Assembly: GCA_034698045.1 (NCBI GenBank)
Contig: JAQGAU010000818.1
Coordinates: 1-23,588, forward strand
Source: Paramacrobiotus richtersi
Taxonomy: Eukaryota; Tardigrada; Eutardigrada; Parachela; Macrobiotidae
Direction: 5' to 3'
DNA: 23,588 nt
Of the stretch, positions 9,293 through 19,324 are shown one piece after another. The stretch's first letter is position 1, and each line of letters begins with the position of its first letter. Below the pieces are notes generated by a model. The model saw nothing but the letters and a program-made list of their open reading frames with translations, ran no database searches and was not told where the DNA came from. A program made the position numbers and the translations under genes.

Positions 9293-12200
9293 ATGCATGG
9301 ATTTGCTGTCATAATTTGGAGCTTTCTATATTTTGCTACGCAATCGGCTGCACAAGGTGAGTAACGTATGATCGGTAAAAGTACAGTTCACGGCGGCTTC
9401 TCGATTTCGTCAAATTAAAATTTCGGACGTTTTGTTTCCACTGACGGCGCATATGGTTATACAGATTTAGTCTATAAAATTAACAGTAAAATACCGTGAA
9501 CTGATTCGGAATAAATTAATTTACACGCGAACAGTAATGCGCACTTCTGATGGAAGTCTATCAGTACGGAAATAAGTGTGTTAACTATGGTTTCAGAATG
9601 CAGTCAAGACCAAGCGAAATGCAATCCGGCATGCGTCGCCGTAGAGCGGGTCGTGCACCGGTATGGAGCTAGTGCCTCGTCGTCGGTACTGATGGCAGTA
9701 CCGCGGTTCACCAACAATTAGTAAGTCCTTCGTTAAGGATATTTGCTTTCAGAATTATTAATTTTTTATAGATTAGTACAATAATTTTGTTTGGAATTTT
9801 CAGTGTGCTGTGCCATTCTCGGCCGATTTCGACCAAAAGTAAAAGCCAGATCTTTTGCGTTTATGGAGCTATGGATGACCTCCAGGCTGCTCAGACACAG
9901 TTTGTTGTTTTGGCTGATGGAGTTGTAACAAATTTCGAGGTACTTTTTATCCTCTAATGTATGTAGTTTTGATTTATATTAGAATTAATTACGGGCATTT
10001 ACAAAATTTTGGATTTCCGGTTTGAGAATTTTTTACGTCCATATAATTTAACAGCTTTAATTAAAATGCCAGAATGGCTTATTCCGAATGGAAAGCGATC
10101 AAAAAATGTTTTGACAATATTTCTTGATTAAATTTTAATTTAATCTAATTTTAATTTTAATTTTTTGTTACAGTTTACCGGTAAATTAATTAGATGCTAT
10201 TTAAAAAAGGATGCTTTTCTAATATTTGGGAGAATTCCAGGCGTTCGCTGTGGGCACAAAGCAGTACGTCGTCATCATCGCCATGAACCGCAACCCGATC
10301 CTCTACGAGGTTATCATCAAAGACTACACCCTGGTCAGTTTCCACGCTCTCCGCTTGATCGGCGGCCTGGGCGCCCTGGACATGGCCGTGGCCCAGTCCC
10401 CGGAGACGACCCTCTTGGTCGTCAGCAGTGGACGACAGTGTCGTGATGGGGATCAGCAGTGTATCAATCCCACCGTGTCACTGATCGACCAGAAAGCCAC
10501 GACCATTACCCAGTGTGCGACGGCCGCTGCCGGGCCCGCCGAGTATGTGGCGGCATGGAGTGCCGGTCATGATCATTTCCTGGTGCTGGCGTCGCTGGTG
10601 CCGGGCGATGCGTTTGTGTACCGGGTGACGTTGCATCAGATTGTCAAGGTGGCCACCGGGGAGTGTGGTCTGGTGCCGGTGGAGGATGTGACGTTCGGAA
10701 GGGCGTTGTGTGGTAGGTCGAGAATATCCAAGGAGTTTAACATTTTATTTTAGTATAAACTATTTTAGTAATCAACCGATCATTTTAGATATCAATCGAT
10801 ATACAAAACTAAAAGACCAGCAAAATTACAAATTTAATTTTATACTAATTAACGTATTTGTATTTAGTCCGATTTCTAAACCTGTACTTCTAAGCAAACA
10901 TATTCGGAGAAAATTATTAAAAAAGGTAGTATTTTTATTACATGAGAAAATATCGGGAAAGTGTTCGGTTACATTGACAAATTTATAGTGTGGTCTCTAA
11001 AGGTTTAAATCCTTCAGTACAGGATTTTTTCACGGGCAACAAAATAGTTGCAAGTTATGAGTCGCTCTACTGTTATCTCTTTTTAGGTATTCAATCTATG
11101 GAAGCCATAACCGGGATCGGCGGAACCGGCATGGTTGCTTTAATGGTGGCCAGTCGCCCATGCCCTGGTATGATTGATGGTGTACCACAAGCCAGCAATG
11201 AAAAAGTGAATGCTGTATATTTACTGTGGGATCCCAACACCCAGAAATTTTTCCGCGTGGCGGACGAACTGCCCGAAACCAATGGAGTATGTGTCATCAG
11301 AGCGCTTCCTTTCTATATATCACTGTAAATAACTGGAACTTTTGCAGGTATCCAAAATCACTCAAATATCCGACCAGTTTTTCCTGTGCCAAAAGACCTC
11401 CGAACCTTCTACGATTCACGTATCCAACGTGCTGCCGGAAACTCTCGGTAAATATTTCATTACTTTTCTGTTCTACAGTCCAGAATGTTAATTTGTGAAT
11501 TTTCTCCGTTTTTAGCCAACAGCCTTGTGAGCACAGTACGCGTTAACAATCAAGCTTCAATCAGCGCCGTCCAATCGGCCAACCGTGACACCTACATGAC
11601 CCACGTGACATCGTCTGGATCAGGTCAGTGACTTCTGCAGATCCACAGTAAAAAAACTGCAGCTGATCAAACATTCTGTTTCAGTGGTCATTGACTGGGT
11701 ATCATGCACAAAAAATCAACTGCTCAAGCCGTCCAACTATACCCTAAGTACGTGAGTTTAAGAGTTATCCTACATTATGATCGATTTAGAGGTGTGTTTG
11801 CTTCCTGTTTCGTAAAGGTCAACACTCCAGAAAGGTTTATGTGTGCTAGCTCTTATTGTGACGTACAGTATGTTACATATTGTACACTTAGCTCGTACGT
11901 TTTTAACTCAGTAGGTCATTACGTTTGATTAAAATTTACGTTGCTGTCCTAACAGAATGCTTCGTCCTATAGAAAAAGCATATGTCGCTTTGTTGCGCCA
12001 CATATTAATTCCAACATATTCTGGAAGCGTTTGCAACCTTCCGTTACTGCTGATCATACTTGATGTGCATAGTTATGGCATAACTGCCGTAAATACGAAC
12101 TATAATGTGAGTCCTATAATGACGTGAATAAAACTGTCCGTTCATATTATAATTATAGGCCAGTACTCTGGAAATGTGTACCTAACCGGATCGGCCAACC

Positions 12201-14321
12201 TTACCGAAGCCGATGAGGTCTCCGACAACTTTCTCTACCCCAACCGTCAGCGCTCCCACCTCCGTCGTCCTGACCGCGAATCCTCACTAACCATGCAGCA
12301 AGCATCCCAAACAATACCGCGTGACTTCTCCCTCAATACGACCTCCAACATCACCAACCCTCCCTTCATGACCGGTCCCCTGCGCTACGAGGACGTCTTG
12401 ATAGACCGCCACATAGAAGAACCGCGTATGGACTTCCATGATCCCCAGGGATACGGCATGCAGCGTCACGGACCGGAACTGATGGCACCCCAACCCGTGT
12501 TCCCCCAGGATTTTGCCCCCCAACCGCCATTCAATCAACCACCACCGCAGAACGGCATGGGACAGCCGTTGTATTTGAACAACTTTATGCAAGGCATGGG
12601 AATGCAGATGATGGGTCCCAATGGGCAGCCGATGCCGGTGGTGCCGGTTATGGGACACAATGGGCCTTTTTATGGGGGGTACGTTATTCTCTGGTAATAG
12701 CTCCATATTTGGTCAGTATTATCAGATTCCGCATAGATATTATCGCGCACGAAGGTAATTTACATCATGGTTAAAAACAAATAAAATTGTCATCAAGATA
12801 GTATCACGCAGCTAGTATCGTACTTTTTCAGTACGAAGTAGCTAAGTTAACAAAACTGGAGGCTAGCCAGTTTTTCTCACATTTTACGGTATGTGCAATT
12901 TCCCTTTACGTTCTTCCTTTGGTGTGTTCTACATTTGCGACTTTGCATATTTTTTAATTTTTTTTTTTTTAAACTTATCGTGATTTTCTGCGACTTGAAC
13001 TTCTTGAAAAATCTTGAATCGATCCGCGAATTTTGCTCTACACATAAGCTAAGGTTGTCCTTTAAGTTTTTCAAGACTAATGCAGCTATCTTGCAAAGGA
13101 GGAAGTTGAAACAACTAATCTGATTTTGTTTTCTAATTTCCAGAGGCCAGCAGCAGGTCCCGCCTCGAAGTGCATTCGCCGGCTACATAACGTTCCCACC
13201 CGTCGCGGTATTTTCTCCCGTACCATCCGTCTACCAGATGCCGCCCAATGCCCAGATGCCCGGCGGACCTCAAAATGCAGAACAGTCAGTGCAATAAAAT
13301 TAATGATTAGTTTATACTGAGATGTGCTGTACATTTGGACACGGATTTCTTTGACAGATCTCAGTTCCAACCTCAAGGTCCACCTTACCCCCAACAGCCG
13401 CCGTTCTGGAATCCTGAACCCAGACCCTCAGCACCGGTACCACAGCCCAGACCATGGGAACAGCAGTCACAACGAGGGTATGTATGTAAAATCAACAGCT
13501 AGCTTACTACTGTCTAAAATTGCGATTAGATTACCGTGCATATACGCATGTTGTTTTAACTGAAAATATAGCTTTAAAGCACTGTACATAACTTTAATGA
13601 AATGATACGATAGTTTTACTTTTTTAACCTAAACTTTCTAACAATATATTATACTGTACGCATTCATAGCTTACTCAGTTCAAAAACTGGGAACTACCAA
13701 ACGGAAAACTACTTTCATCTAATACATGCTGTTAGCAATACGCCATATGTTTAACTTTCATGTGTCTGATAATAACTTTAGATCGTACAGTGCGGCAGAA
13801 CAGTTTGAAATAATCACTTTTCTGGCATTATTACTTTATAATTATTTCGTTAGTTTGCCCCATGGTATCCCGTATCATCATAGTCATCATGGGAGCGCCA
13901 TCAATATGGGAGCTCGTCCCGCGAGTTTGCATCCCAATCAGACTGGTATCCAGCAACCCGCATGGCCAGTGCCAGGTCAGTGGCTGCCTGCCGCCACTAT
14001 GCAAACCGGTAAAATTCTCCAGTTTTTATTCCATTTCGAAATATGCAACTACATATTTCATTGGTTTCAGTTTCAGATACTAATTCCACAACGGTACCAA
14101 GTACCTGGACTATACCATCGGTAACATCAAACACCACAGTGGCTTCTCCGAATGAAACTACGGAGCCGGTGACTGAAGTGGTTCCAGCGGTGGCCCTTAC
14201 GGACATAGCCTCAGTGGAAACTACAATGCCCGTGGAGAGTACGACAGTCAGGACAACTCAGTTCGTATCTGAGAGCAGCACTGAAACCACTACGACACCT
14301 GTTTTCGAATCTACCACGTAA
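9293..14321 (+). CDS. Secreted propeller-like protein with Pro/Gln-rich and Thr/Ser-rich tails (family unrecognised)
   Basis: Thirteen exons keep frame throughout: 9293-9356, 9597-9720, 9804-9939, 10241-10712, 11087-11286, 11348-11447, 11516-11623, 11685-11747, 12159-12678, 13144-13284, 13358-13477, 13854-14008, 14071-14321; 817 residues. Residues 1-20 are a signal peptide (MHGFAVIIWSFLYFATQSAA). About 22-440 is a Cys-containing domain with repeated strand-like units of roughly 45-60 residues (GTKQYVVIIAMNRNPILYEV, GALDMAVAQSPETTLLVVSS, GTGMVALMVASRPC), ending VVIDWVSCTKNQ. This resembles EPTP-type beta-propeller repeats in pattern only. About 500-735 is Pro/Gln/Met-rich, and 736-817 is Thr/Ser/Val-rich and mucin-like with NxT/S sites. 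No C-terminal membrane segment, so probably extracellular. It is a paralogue of the 19.3-23.4 kb minus gene, sharing at least five intron positions and phases. An extracellular matrix or coat role is inferred. Confidence 0.85.
13854..14076 (+). promoter_or_regulatory. Candidate alternative splice sites in the secreted-protein gene
   Basis: Exon 12 can end at 14008 (ACCG then gtaaaa) or at 13975 (CCAG then gtcagt). Both leave phase 1, so use of the inner site would remove 11 residues (QWLPAATMQTG) in frame. Exon 13 has tandem acceptors, tttcag ending at 14070 and at 14076, which differ by two residues in frame. Use of either alternative is not shown. Confidence 0.45.
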
Positions 14322-14574
14322 AGAGATCAAATCGGACTTGAAATGTTTGTAATGTCAAACCATGCAGCGGAGGTGTACAGTGCAATCACGCTGCAATGGA
14401 AGGCAGACGTAATAATGGAGTTTTAAGTTGTTTTTGTTATTCTAACATGCTATCTATGCGCATCGATGTTTAGTCGTTAGCTCGGGGCACCAATCCATGC
14501 GTACTTGCATGATGTACTTTAAAGTTATTTTCCTTATATATTCAGATACCAAACAAATCTCTCCTTTTGCTGCG

Positions 14575-14580
14575 AATAAA
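14575..14580 (+). terminator. Poly(A) signal AATAAA, secreted-protein gene
   Basis: First canonical AATAAA after the stop at 14319-14321. The site at 14880-14885 is an alternative. Confidence 0.4.
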
Positions 14581-15185
14581 TCGTGCATTTGTAAGGTTTT
14601 GAACGCTTATGCATGGTGTATTCTGGCCCAAAACTCCTTTGAATGCTTCATGAATACAGAGAATATCTTAACTTCGCCATTAAAAATCTTCAAATGATAA
14701 TTCTTCATTATTTTTCTGGCACTCACTAAAACTAACCCAAACCATCGATCTACAACACTGAATGGGGCCAGCGTGAGTGTCTATTTAGTTACAACTAGAA
14801 AAACTGTTGAGAACCATTCTGCGAAGCTCTTCACTCTTCAGTGCGCCCGACCTGACCTAACAACCAACTGTGTTCCTAAAATAAAGCGAAAGCAGTTGCC
14901 AGTATCAAAACATCTACGATACACTTTTTCCATGGACAAATTCATATTGCCTTATTAGTGACTAATAGGCAGTAATGGCTCTTCGAGGTCCCTGTTGTTT
15001 CGCGCGTATGGATCGCCATAGAAATTCCGTTGCAGGATTCGCGGACTTATGTGAAACGAAGATAATTGGTTACGACTCACGATCTAAAGCTGATTCTCAT
15101 CATTCCCTGTCTCTCCTGCAAGGCAGAGCGGCCGTCAACCAAATGTGGCGTAATTACGGCTGACACCTAGCGGACGGACGTACGC

Positions 15186-15362
15186 ATGTCGGCCGAGTCG
15201 CAGCTCTGTTTAGAGAGCTTTGCGTCGCTTCGGTCATTCAGTGCTCTCAGTTGTGCAGTTTCCCGGATAACCCTTTTTTTATCTAACGAAAGATTTAAGG
15301 AACACGGACCATTCCACACACTTTCAAATAGAACTCCGCCGTACTGGGACGCATGTGTTGAC
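15186..15362 (+). other. Possible orphan first exon with strong donor
   Basis: A GC-richer stretch opens with ATG at 15186, stays open for 59 codons and meets a strong donor (gtacgt at 15363). Initiator-like TCAGTG and TCAGTT lie around 15238-15255. No matching downstream coding exon was found, although an acceptor (cgttcgttttag) at 15719 and AATAAA near 15739 could end a short noncoding transcript. The reverse strand is also open across most of it, so the coding claim is weak. Confidence 0.2.
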
Positions 15363-15439
15363 GGTACGTATACATATAGATACATCCAATCACAACTCAA
15401 TCTATGCAGAAATCAAAATTTACAGAAGTCGGAGAACTA

Positions 15440-16055
15440 AAGCAGCTATTTGATTAACTATATTTTTATCTATTTGAATGGATATGTTTTCTGATTCGGG
15501 TTGCTTTTGTTTCGGAAACGAGCGGTCAATTTAGTTGTATTGAGTCCTGCATGTCGGGTTCTTGGTGATGCACTCTTGAATGATTTTCGGAAATTCTAGC
15601 GTGTTTACAAGGTGCAAAATTCGTGTGTTGGTTCCAGGATATGCTTGAGATTTTTTAATAAACTGTTGTTATACACTATGGGGCAGGCTAACCTGATCGA
15701 CTTCCCACGTTCGTTTTAGCTTGTACGTGGCATTGTCGAATAAACCTGCAGATTTTTTTGAAATTCGTTGCGTGTGCTCAGTCTCATGTGACCTTTTTAT
15801 GGTGCCGGTTTGTTGCGGAATCATGCAGATGTAGGTTTTTGTTCACTAATGTGGGCACTACAAGAACGCCTTGATATATAAGAAGTTGGACCATGAACAG
15901 AAAAGCCAGTTAGATTTTCTAGATGATCGCCGAAATGTTTGAACATTTGCACGTATTTTAGCAATGTTTGATGTTTGTTGGCATTTCTCGCTGCGGTTTT
16001 CGCCAATGGGCTTGAATATAACTTTACATGATAAAGGTCTTCAGTTGTATATCAT
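15440..16055 (-). pseudogene. Decayed coding-like stretch, origin unknown
   Basis: On the minus strand, protein-like sequence runs through two frames. From about 16055 to 15845 one frame reads TTEDLYHVKLYSSPLAKTAA, NKHQTLLKYVQMFKHFGDHL and LTGFSVHGPTSYISRRSC. From about 15840 to 15440 another reads MIPQQTGTIKRSHETEHTQR, KRTWEVDQVSLPHSV, LEFPKIIQECITKNPTCR and FPKQKQPESENISIQI, interrupted by two TAA codons. This looks like an old gene or mobile-element ORF with at least one frameshift and two or more stops. No splice pattern rescues it. I do not recognise the family, and chance ORFs in AT-rich DNA cannot be excluded. Confidence 0.35.
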
Positions 16056-16374
16056 TTCGTTTCGGGTTTTTTCCAGCTTTTTATTGATTTTTACCACCAC
16101 AACCGTATATAAGCGCAATACTACACGCAGAACTTATCAAAAGCCATTATGCAGCAAAATCTATGAAAAGCATTGCATATAAAACTCATAAAAACCATCA
16201 TCCGGTTAAGACCTGTTAGGAGCGGCAGCGAGGTTAGTTGCTTGGCGGCATCCAGGCACTTCTTGATGACCACCGTTAGGCTTCTCCCTGCAAAAAATTT
16301 TGCAACGTCACACACAGGTCAATCAGGGAAGTTACCGTTATCATTAATAAAAGAGCGATAGATACGTACTTGCT

Positions 16375-17235
16375 CTAGTAGGTGTTGTAAGAAGCTGGGG
16401 GAGTATAGGCAGGAGTGTTGTAAGCAGGAGGAGTGTACGCTGGTGGAGTATAAGCTGGAGGAGTGTACGCTGGAGGAGTGTACGCTGGAGGAGTGTACGC
16501 TGGGGGAGTGTACGCTGGGGGAGAATAAGCCGGAGTGTTGTAAGTCGGGGGAGCGTAGGCAGCGGTGTATGGTGCCTTATAGGACGAGTACTGCGGGGCC
16601 TGGTACGCCGGTGGGGCAGAGTAAGTTGGCTGATAGTTGTAAGTTGGCGCCTTGTAGGCAGGCTGGTAAGCGGCGCTGTAACTGCTGTAGGTCGAGTAGG
16701 TTGGTGGTGCGGAGTAGGCTGGTGCGTAGGATTGTTGGTAGGGTGGGCTATAGGCTGGGGTATAGGTTGGCGTATAGGTTGGGGTGTACGATGCCTGGTA
16801 TTGTGGCTGGGAGTACGATGCCTGGTACTGTGGCTGCTGGTACGGCGGCTGGGAGTACGATGCCTGGTACGGTGCTTGATACGCCGGCGGTGACGAGTAT
16901 GATTGGTAGCTAGCAGGAGGCGAGCTGTAGCTAGCAGCTTTGTACCCGTAGTCCCCCTGGCCAAAGGCGGAGCACGCTGGAAGAGTCAAAGCCAATAATT
17001 ATTATCGCTTCAAAAATAATCAGCCAATCAGAGCTCGTTTACACAAGATGACAATAAATATTATGACACTTTTCTAACGATTACAATGCAGCTGTAAAAA
17101 GTATCCGCCCAGCTGCAGTATGTAAGTGGTTATGCATGGGGTAAACGATATTGCCATAATCGAAACCCGAAAGAGACGAAAAAGAAAGTACATACCTAAC
17201 GCGAACAAGGTGGTCACGATCAGCACTGATGCCAT
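16375..17235 (-). CDS. Secreted Tyr/Pro-rich repeat protein
   Basis: Two coding exons, 17235-17196 and 16976-16375, joined in phase 1 (213 residues). The signal peptide MASVLIVTTLFALACSAFG is split by the intron. The mature chain of about 195 residues is almost only Tyr, Pro, Ala, Ser, Thr and Gln, with about 44 tyrosines by hand count. The N-terminal half has YQASYSQP-type repeats; the C-terminal half ends in seven near-identical PPAYT units. A few Lys residues and no Cys follow the signal. Such composition is typical of low-complexity structural proteins (cuticle, eggshell, adhesive), where tyrosines can be oxidatively cross-linked; that is general knowledge of similar proteins, not shown here. 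The 5'UTR is spliced: a donor at 17343 (gtaagt) joins an acceptor at 17250 (tttctttcag), 14 bases before the ATG. The antisense frame also stays open because of the repeat period and should be ignored. Confidence 0.85.
16424..16528 (-). repeat. Seven tandem 15-bp units coding PPAYT/PPAYS
   Basis: Units start at 16424, 16439, 16454, 16469, 16484, 16499 and 16514 and follow the plus-strand pattern gctggaggagtgtac with one to four changes. Three are identical (16454, 16469, 16484), which suggests recent unit duplication. The array sits inside the coding exon of the Tyr/Pro-rich gene. Confidence 0.85.
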
Positions 17236-17248
17236 TTTTGCGAATGCA

Positions 17249-17455
17249 ACTGAAAGAAACAGTTCACGGTTGTAGTTGGTTAAGCAGAGATTGTAATTAA
17301 TCGTTAGAGTCATCAAGTGATAACAGTCAAACGCTAAACTTACTTGGTTCTGTATCACGGTACTCCGTCTACGAGGTGGCGAATGAAACTAAGGCACAGT
17401 GCGGGAAAAGATCAGTAGAACTTGTTCAGCTGTAAACCAGAACCGAAAGGTGTGA
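17249..17455 (-). other. 5'UTR exon and intron of the Tyr/Pro-rich gene
   Basis: A noncoding first exon from about 17455 to 17344 ends at a gtaagt donor. The 5'UTR intron (17343-17250) ends in ctgtttctttcag. The start near 17455 is estimated from the TATA box, not seen directly. Confidence 0.55.
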
Positions 17456-17481
17456 ATGTTCAATCCGTAGCCGCTCGGCCA

Positions 17482-17488
17482 TTTTATA
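17482..17488 (-). promoter_or_regulatory. TATA box of the Tyr/Pro-rich gene
   Basis: TATAAAA on the minus strand (plus-strand ttttata), about 30 bases before the likely start of the 5'UTR exon. Confidence 0.65.
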
Positions 17489-19324
17489 CCAACCCATTTT
17501 CATTGCTGGCTGATGAAACTCCGTTGGATAACTGATTATTGCCAGGCTTTCGTATTTTTTACCTTGGCAAAAAGTCCAGAAAAAACTTGGTGATAATCTT
17601 GATTATATTGTTATGTGAATTTAAAAGTCCAAAGTCACCGTCAGTATGAATTACGCTGATGTCCGATGGGTGACATTTTCCATTGGTATGCAGTTCTTTG
17701 ACCTGCAAGCCCGAGCGCATTACAATGCTATGCAAAGGTCCTCTGTATATGAAGTTGTTCACAGTTGGTTACACTGATACCTTACGTAGAACAGTTTAAG
17801 CAAGAAAAAGCCCAACGGATGCCACCGACACCAGGGTACCTGTGCCGGGTTAAATGGATGACGTAATTAGTACTGTAAAATAATATTAGTTTGCAAACGT
17901 CTAGCCGCACTATGTAGTTTAGCAGTAAGCTAATTCAGTCTATAGTTTTGCAAAAACTTGAAAACTCGGAAAATAACACAACTTTGAGTCTTTACAAGAT
18001 CACGATACCTTCATAGTTACAATTGACTAACAACACGTAACCGGATTGAAGGAAGGTGAAACAGGAAAAACCGTGTAATAACAATATTTTTTGTAGTAAA
18101 TTCTGTTTTGGTAAGTTCTTAAGCTGTGCAGATTATTAATACTTTGATAGTAATAACACAACATACTTCAGTGATCGGTTGCGTGTTAAGTGCATGCGCC
18201 CAATGCTACGAGGTTACAACGATCCCGCTACTTAGGTACCAACAATTATATATTTCTTGGCATCATAACATTGTAACGTTAGTGCTTGTTTGTGTTTACA
18301 ATATCTATACTTTTATTCTGTACCGGCGAGTGTGCACATGTGCAGCAACTGCGTGAATGGGCACTGACTTATTATATGAATACAATAATAATTGGCTAAT
18401 CAATATTCTTATAAGTCCTGTCATATTTCTTCACTGTTTCTTTGTAATACTGCATATGCATAGGACAGGTTATCCGTCTGAACAGTCAGTAGTAACTTGA
18501 CCAAAGTACAGTTGCGTATAATAGTTTGTCATAAGCATTTTTTCCAAAATCAAAAAAGATTCATTGCTGGAGCGAAAGCATAATACCAGCGACCAAAAAA
18601 GCTAGGCCATATGGCATCACCTCGATATCGATAAGATTTCATATTATGCAATGGATTCCAACTAACCGTCGCCAGCTTTCAGCAAACAACAACTTTGTGC
18701 TCCAAATTTATTTCAGAACTGGTCAACGTCGTCTCAGATGTAAACACCCTTATGAGTAAAAACAATAAATAAAACATATAGCATTTAATTTCATACGATT
18801 CGTATTTATTTGTAACTGGGTATGCTAATTGTCATATTTTTACCTCCGCTATTTACATTTCCAGCCATTAATACCATGGTTTCTTTATTTGGCAGACATT
18901 TTGTTTTCAACCACATCGCACTTTGTTTTGTCTTTCAATGAAACTGCATACTGCGTTTTGTCTAATGTCGGTGGTAATGGAGTAATATCGGAACCACGCC
19001 ATCGAACAGACAGCTTATCTAAAAACACAATCCAAGGCCATATTTCGGCGATGAATACAATTTCAAGGACAACAACATCAAGACGTGCGCCAACCCAGAT
19101 CTGTTCACCATGTAATTAAAAAATACAAATACACAAAATCAAATACCTTAAATCTTTAATGAGAGAAATCTCAACTGATAACATGCAAACACTGAAAACA
19201 TGATAAAATAATTATACTGAAATTAACAAGAAAGCGTAAAGTATATATATATAAACATCAACAAACAAATTCTCATCACACGTTTTATAAATTTTCATTT
19301 TAGCGGGACAAACAAAACAGCAGT
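17489..19324. other. AT-rich intergenic stretch, no gene seen
   Basis: Open frames here are short and lack splice sites, signals or recognisable domains. A plus frame ending at 19119 (with FNETAYCVLSNVGGNGVI) is the most protein-like but is not convincing. Possible poly(A) signals for the minus gene to the right are ATTAAA (19160-19155) and AATAAA (18810-18805). Confidence 0.45.

Larger units (their letters stand above)
14322..16374. other. 2-kb stretch without an intact gene
   Basis: Holds the 3' end of the secreted-protein transcript (AATAAA at 14575-14580, and another at 14880-14885), a GC-richer patch (about 14975-15365) with a strong donor, a decayed coding-like stretch (about 15440-16055, minus), and the 3' flank of the Tyr/Pro-repeat gene. 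Otherwise nothing recognised. Confidence 0.5.

Noticed and set aside
12287-12706. Minus-strand frame of 139 codons
   Set aside because: Antisense of the Pro/Gln/Met-rich exon of the plus secreted gene; His/Arg-rich product is the usual shadow of such codons.
16443-16913. Long plus-strand frame with LEECT-type repeats, and a minus frame (16344-16964) rich in RTLLQ
   Set aside because: Both are shifted or antisense readings of the 15-bp coding repeat. Only the Tyr/Pro frame has a signal peptide and fitting splice sites.
16375-16976. Repeated PPAY as WW-domain ligands
   Set aside because: They match PPxY, but the protein has a signal peptide and is probably outside the cell, so WW binding is unlikely.
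18829-19119. Plus frame of 96 codons
   Set aside because: Starts at a non-ATG codon, has no signal, domain or splice evidence, and lies in AT-rich DNA. Kept only as a remark in the intergenic entry.
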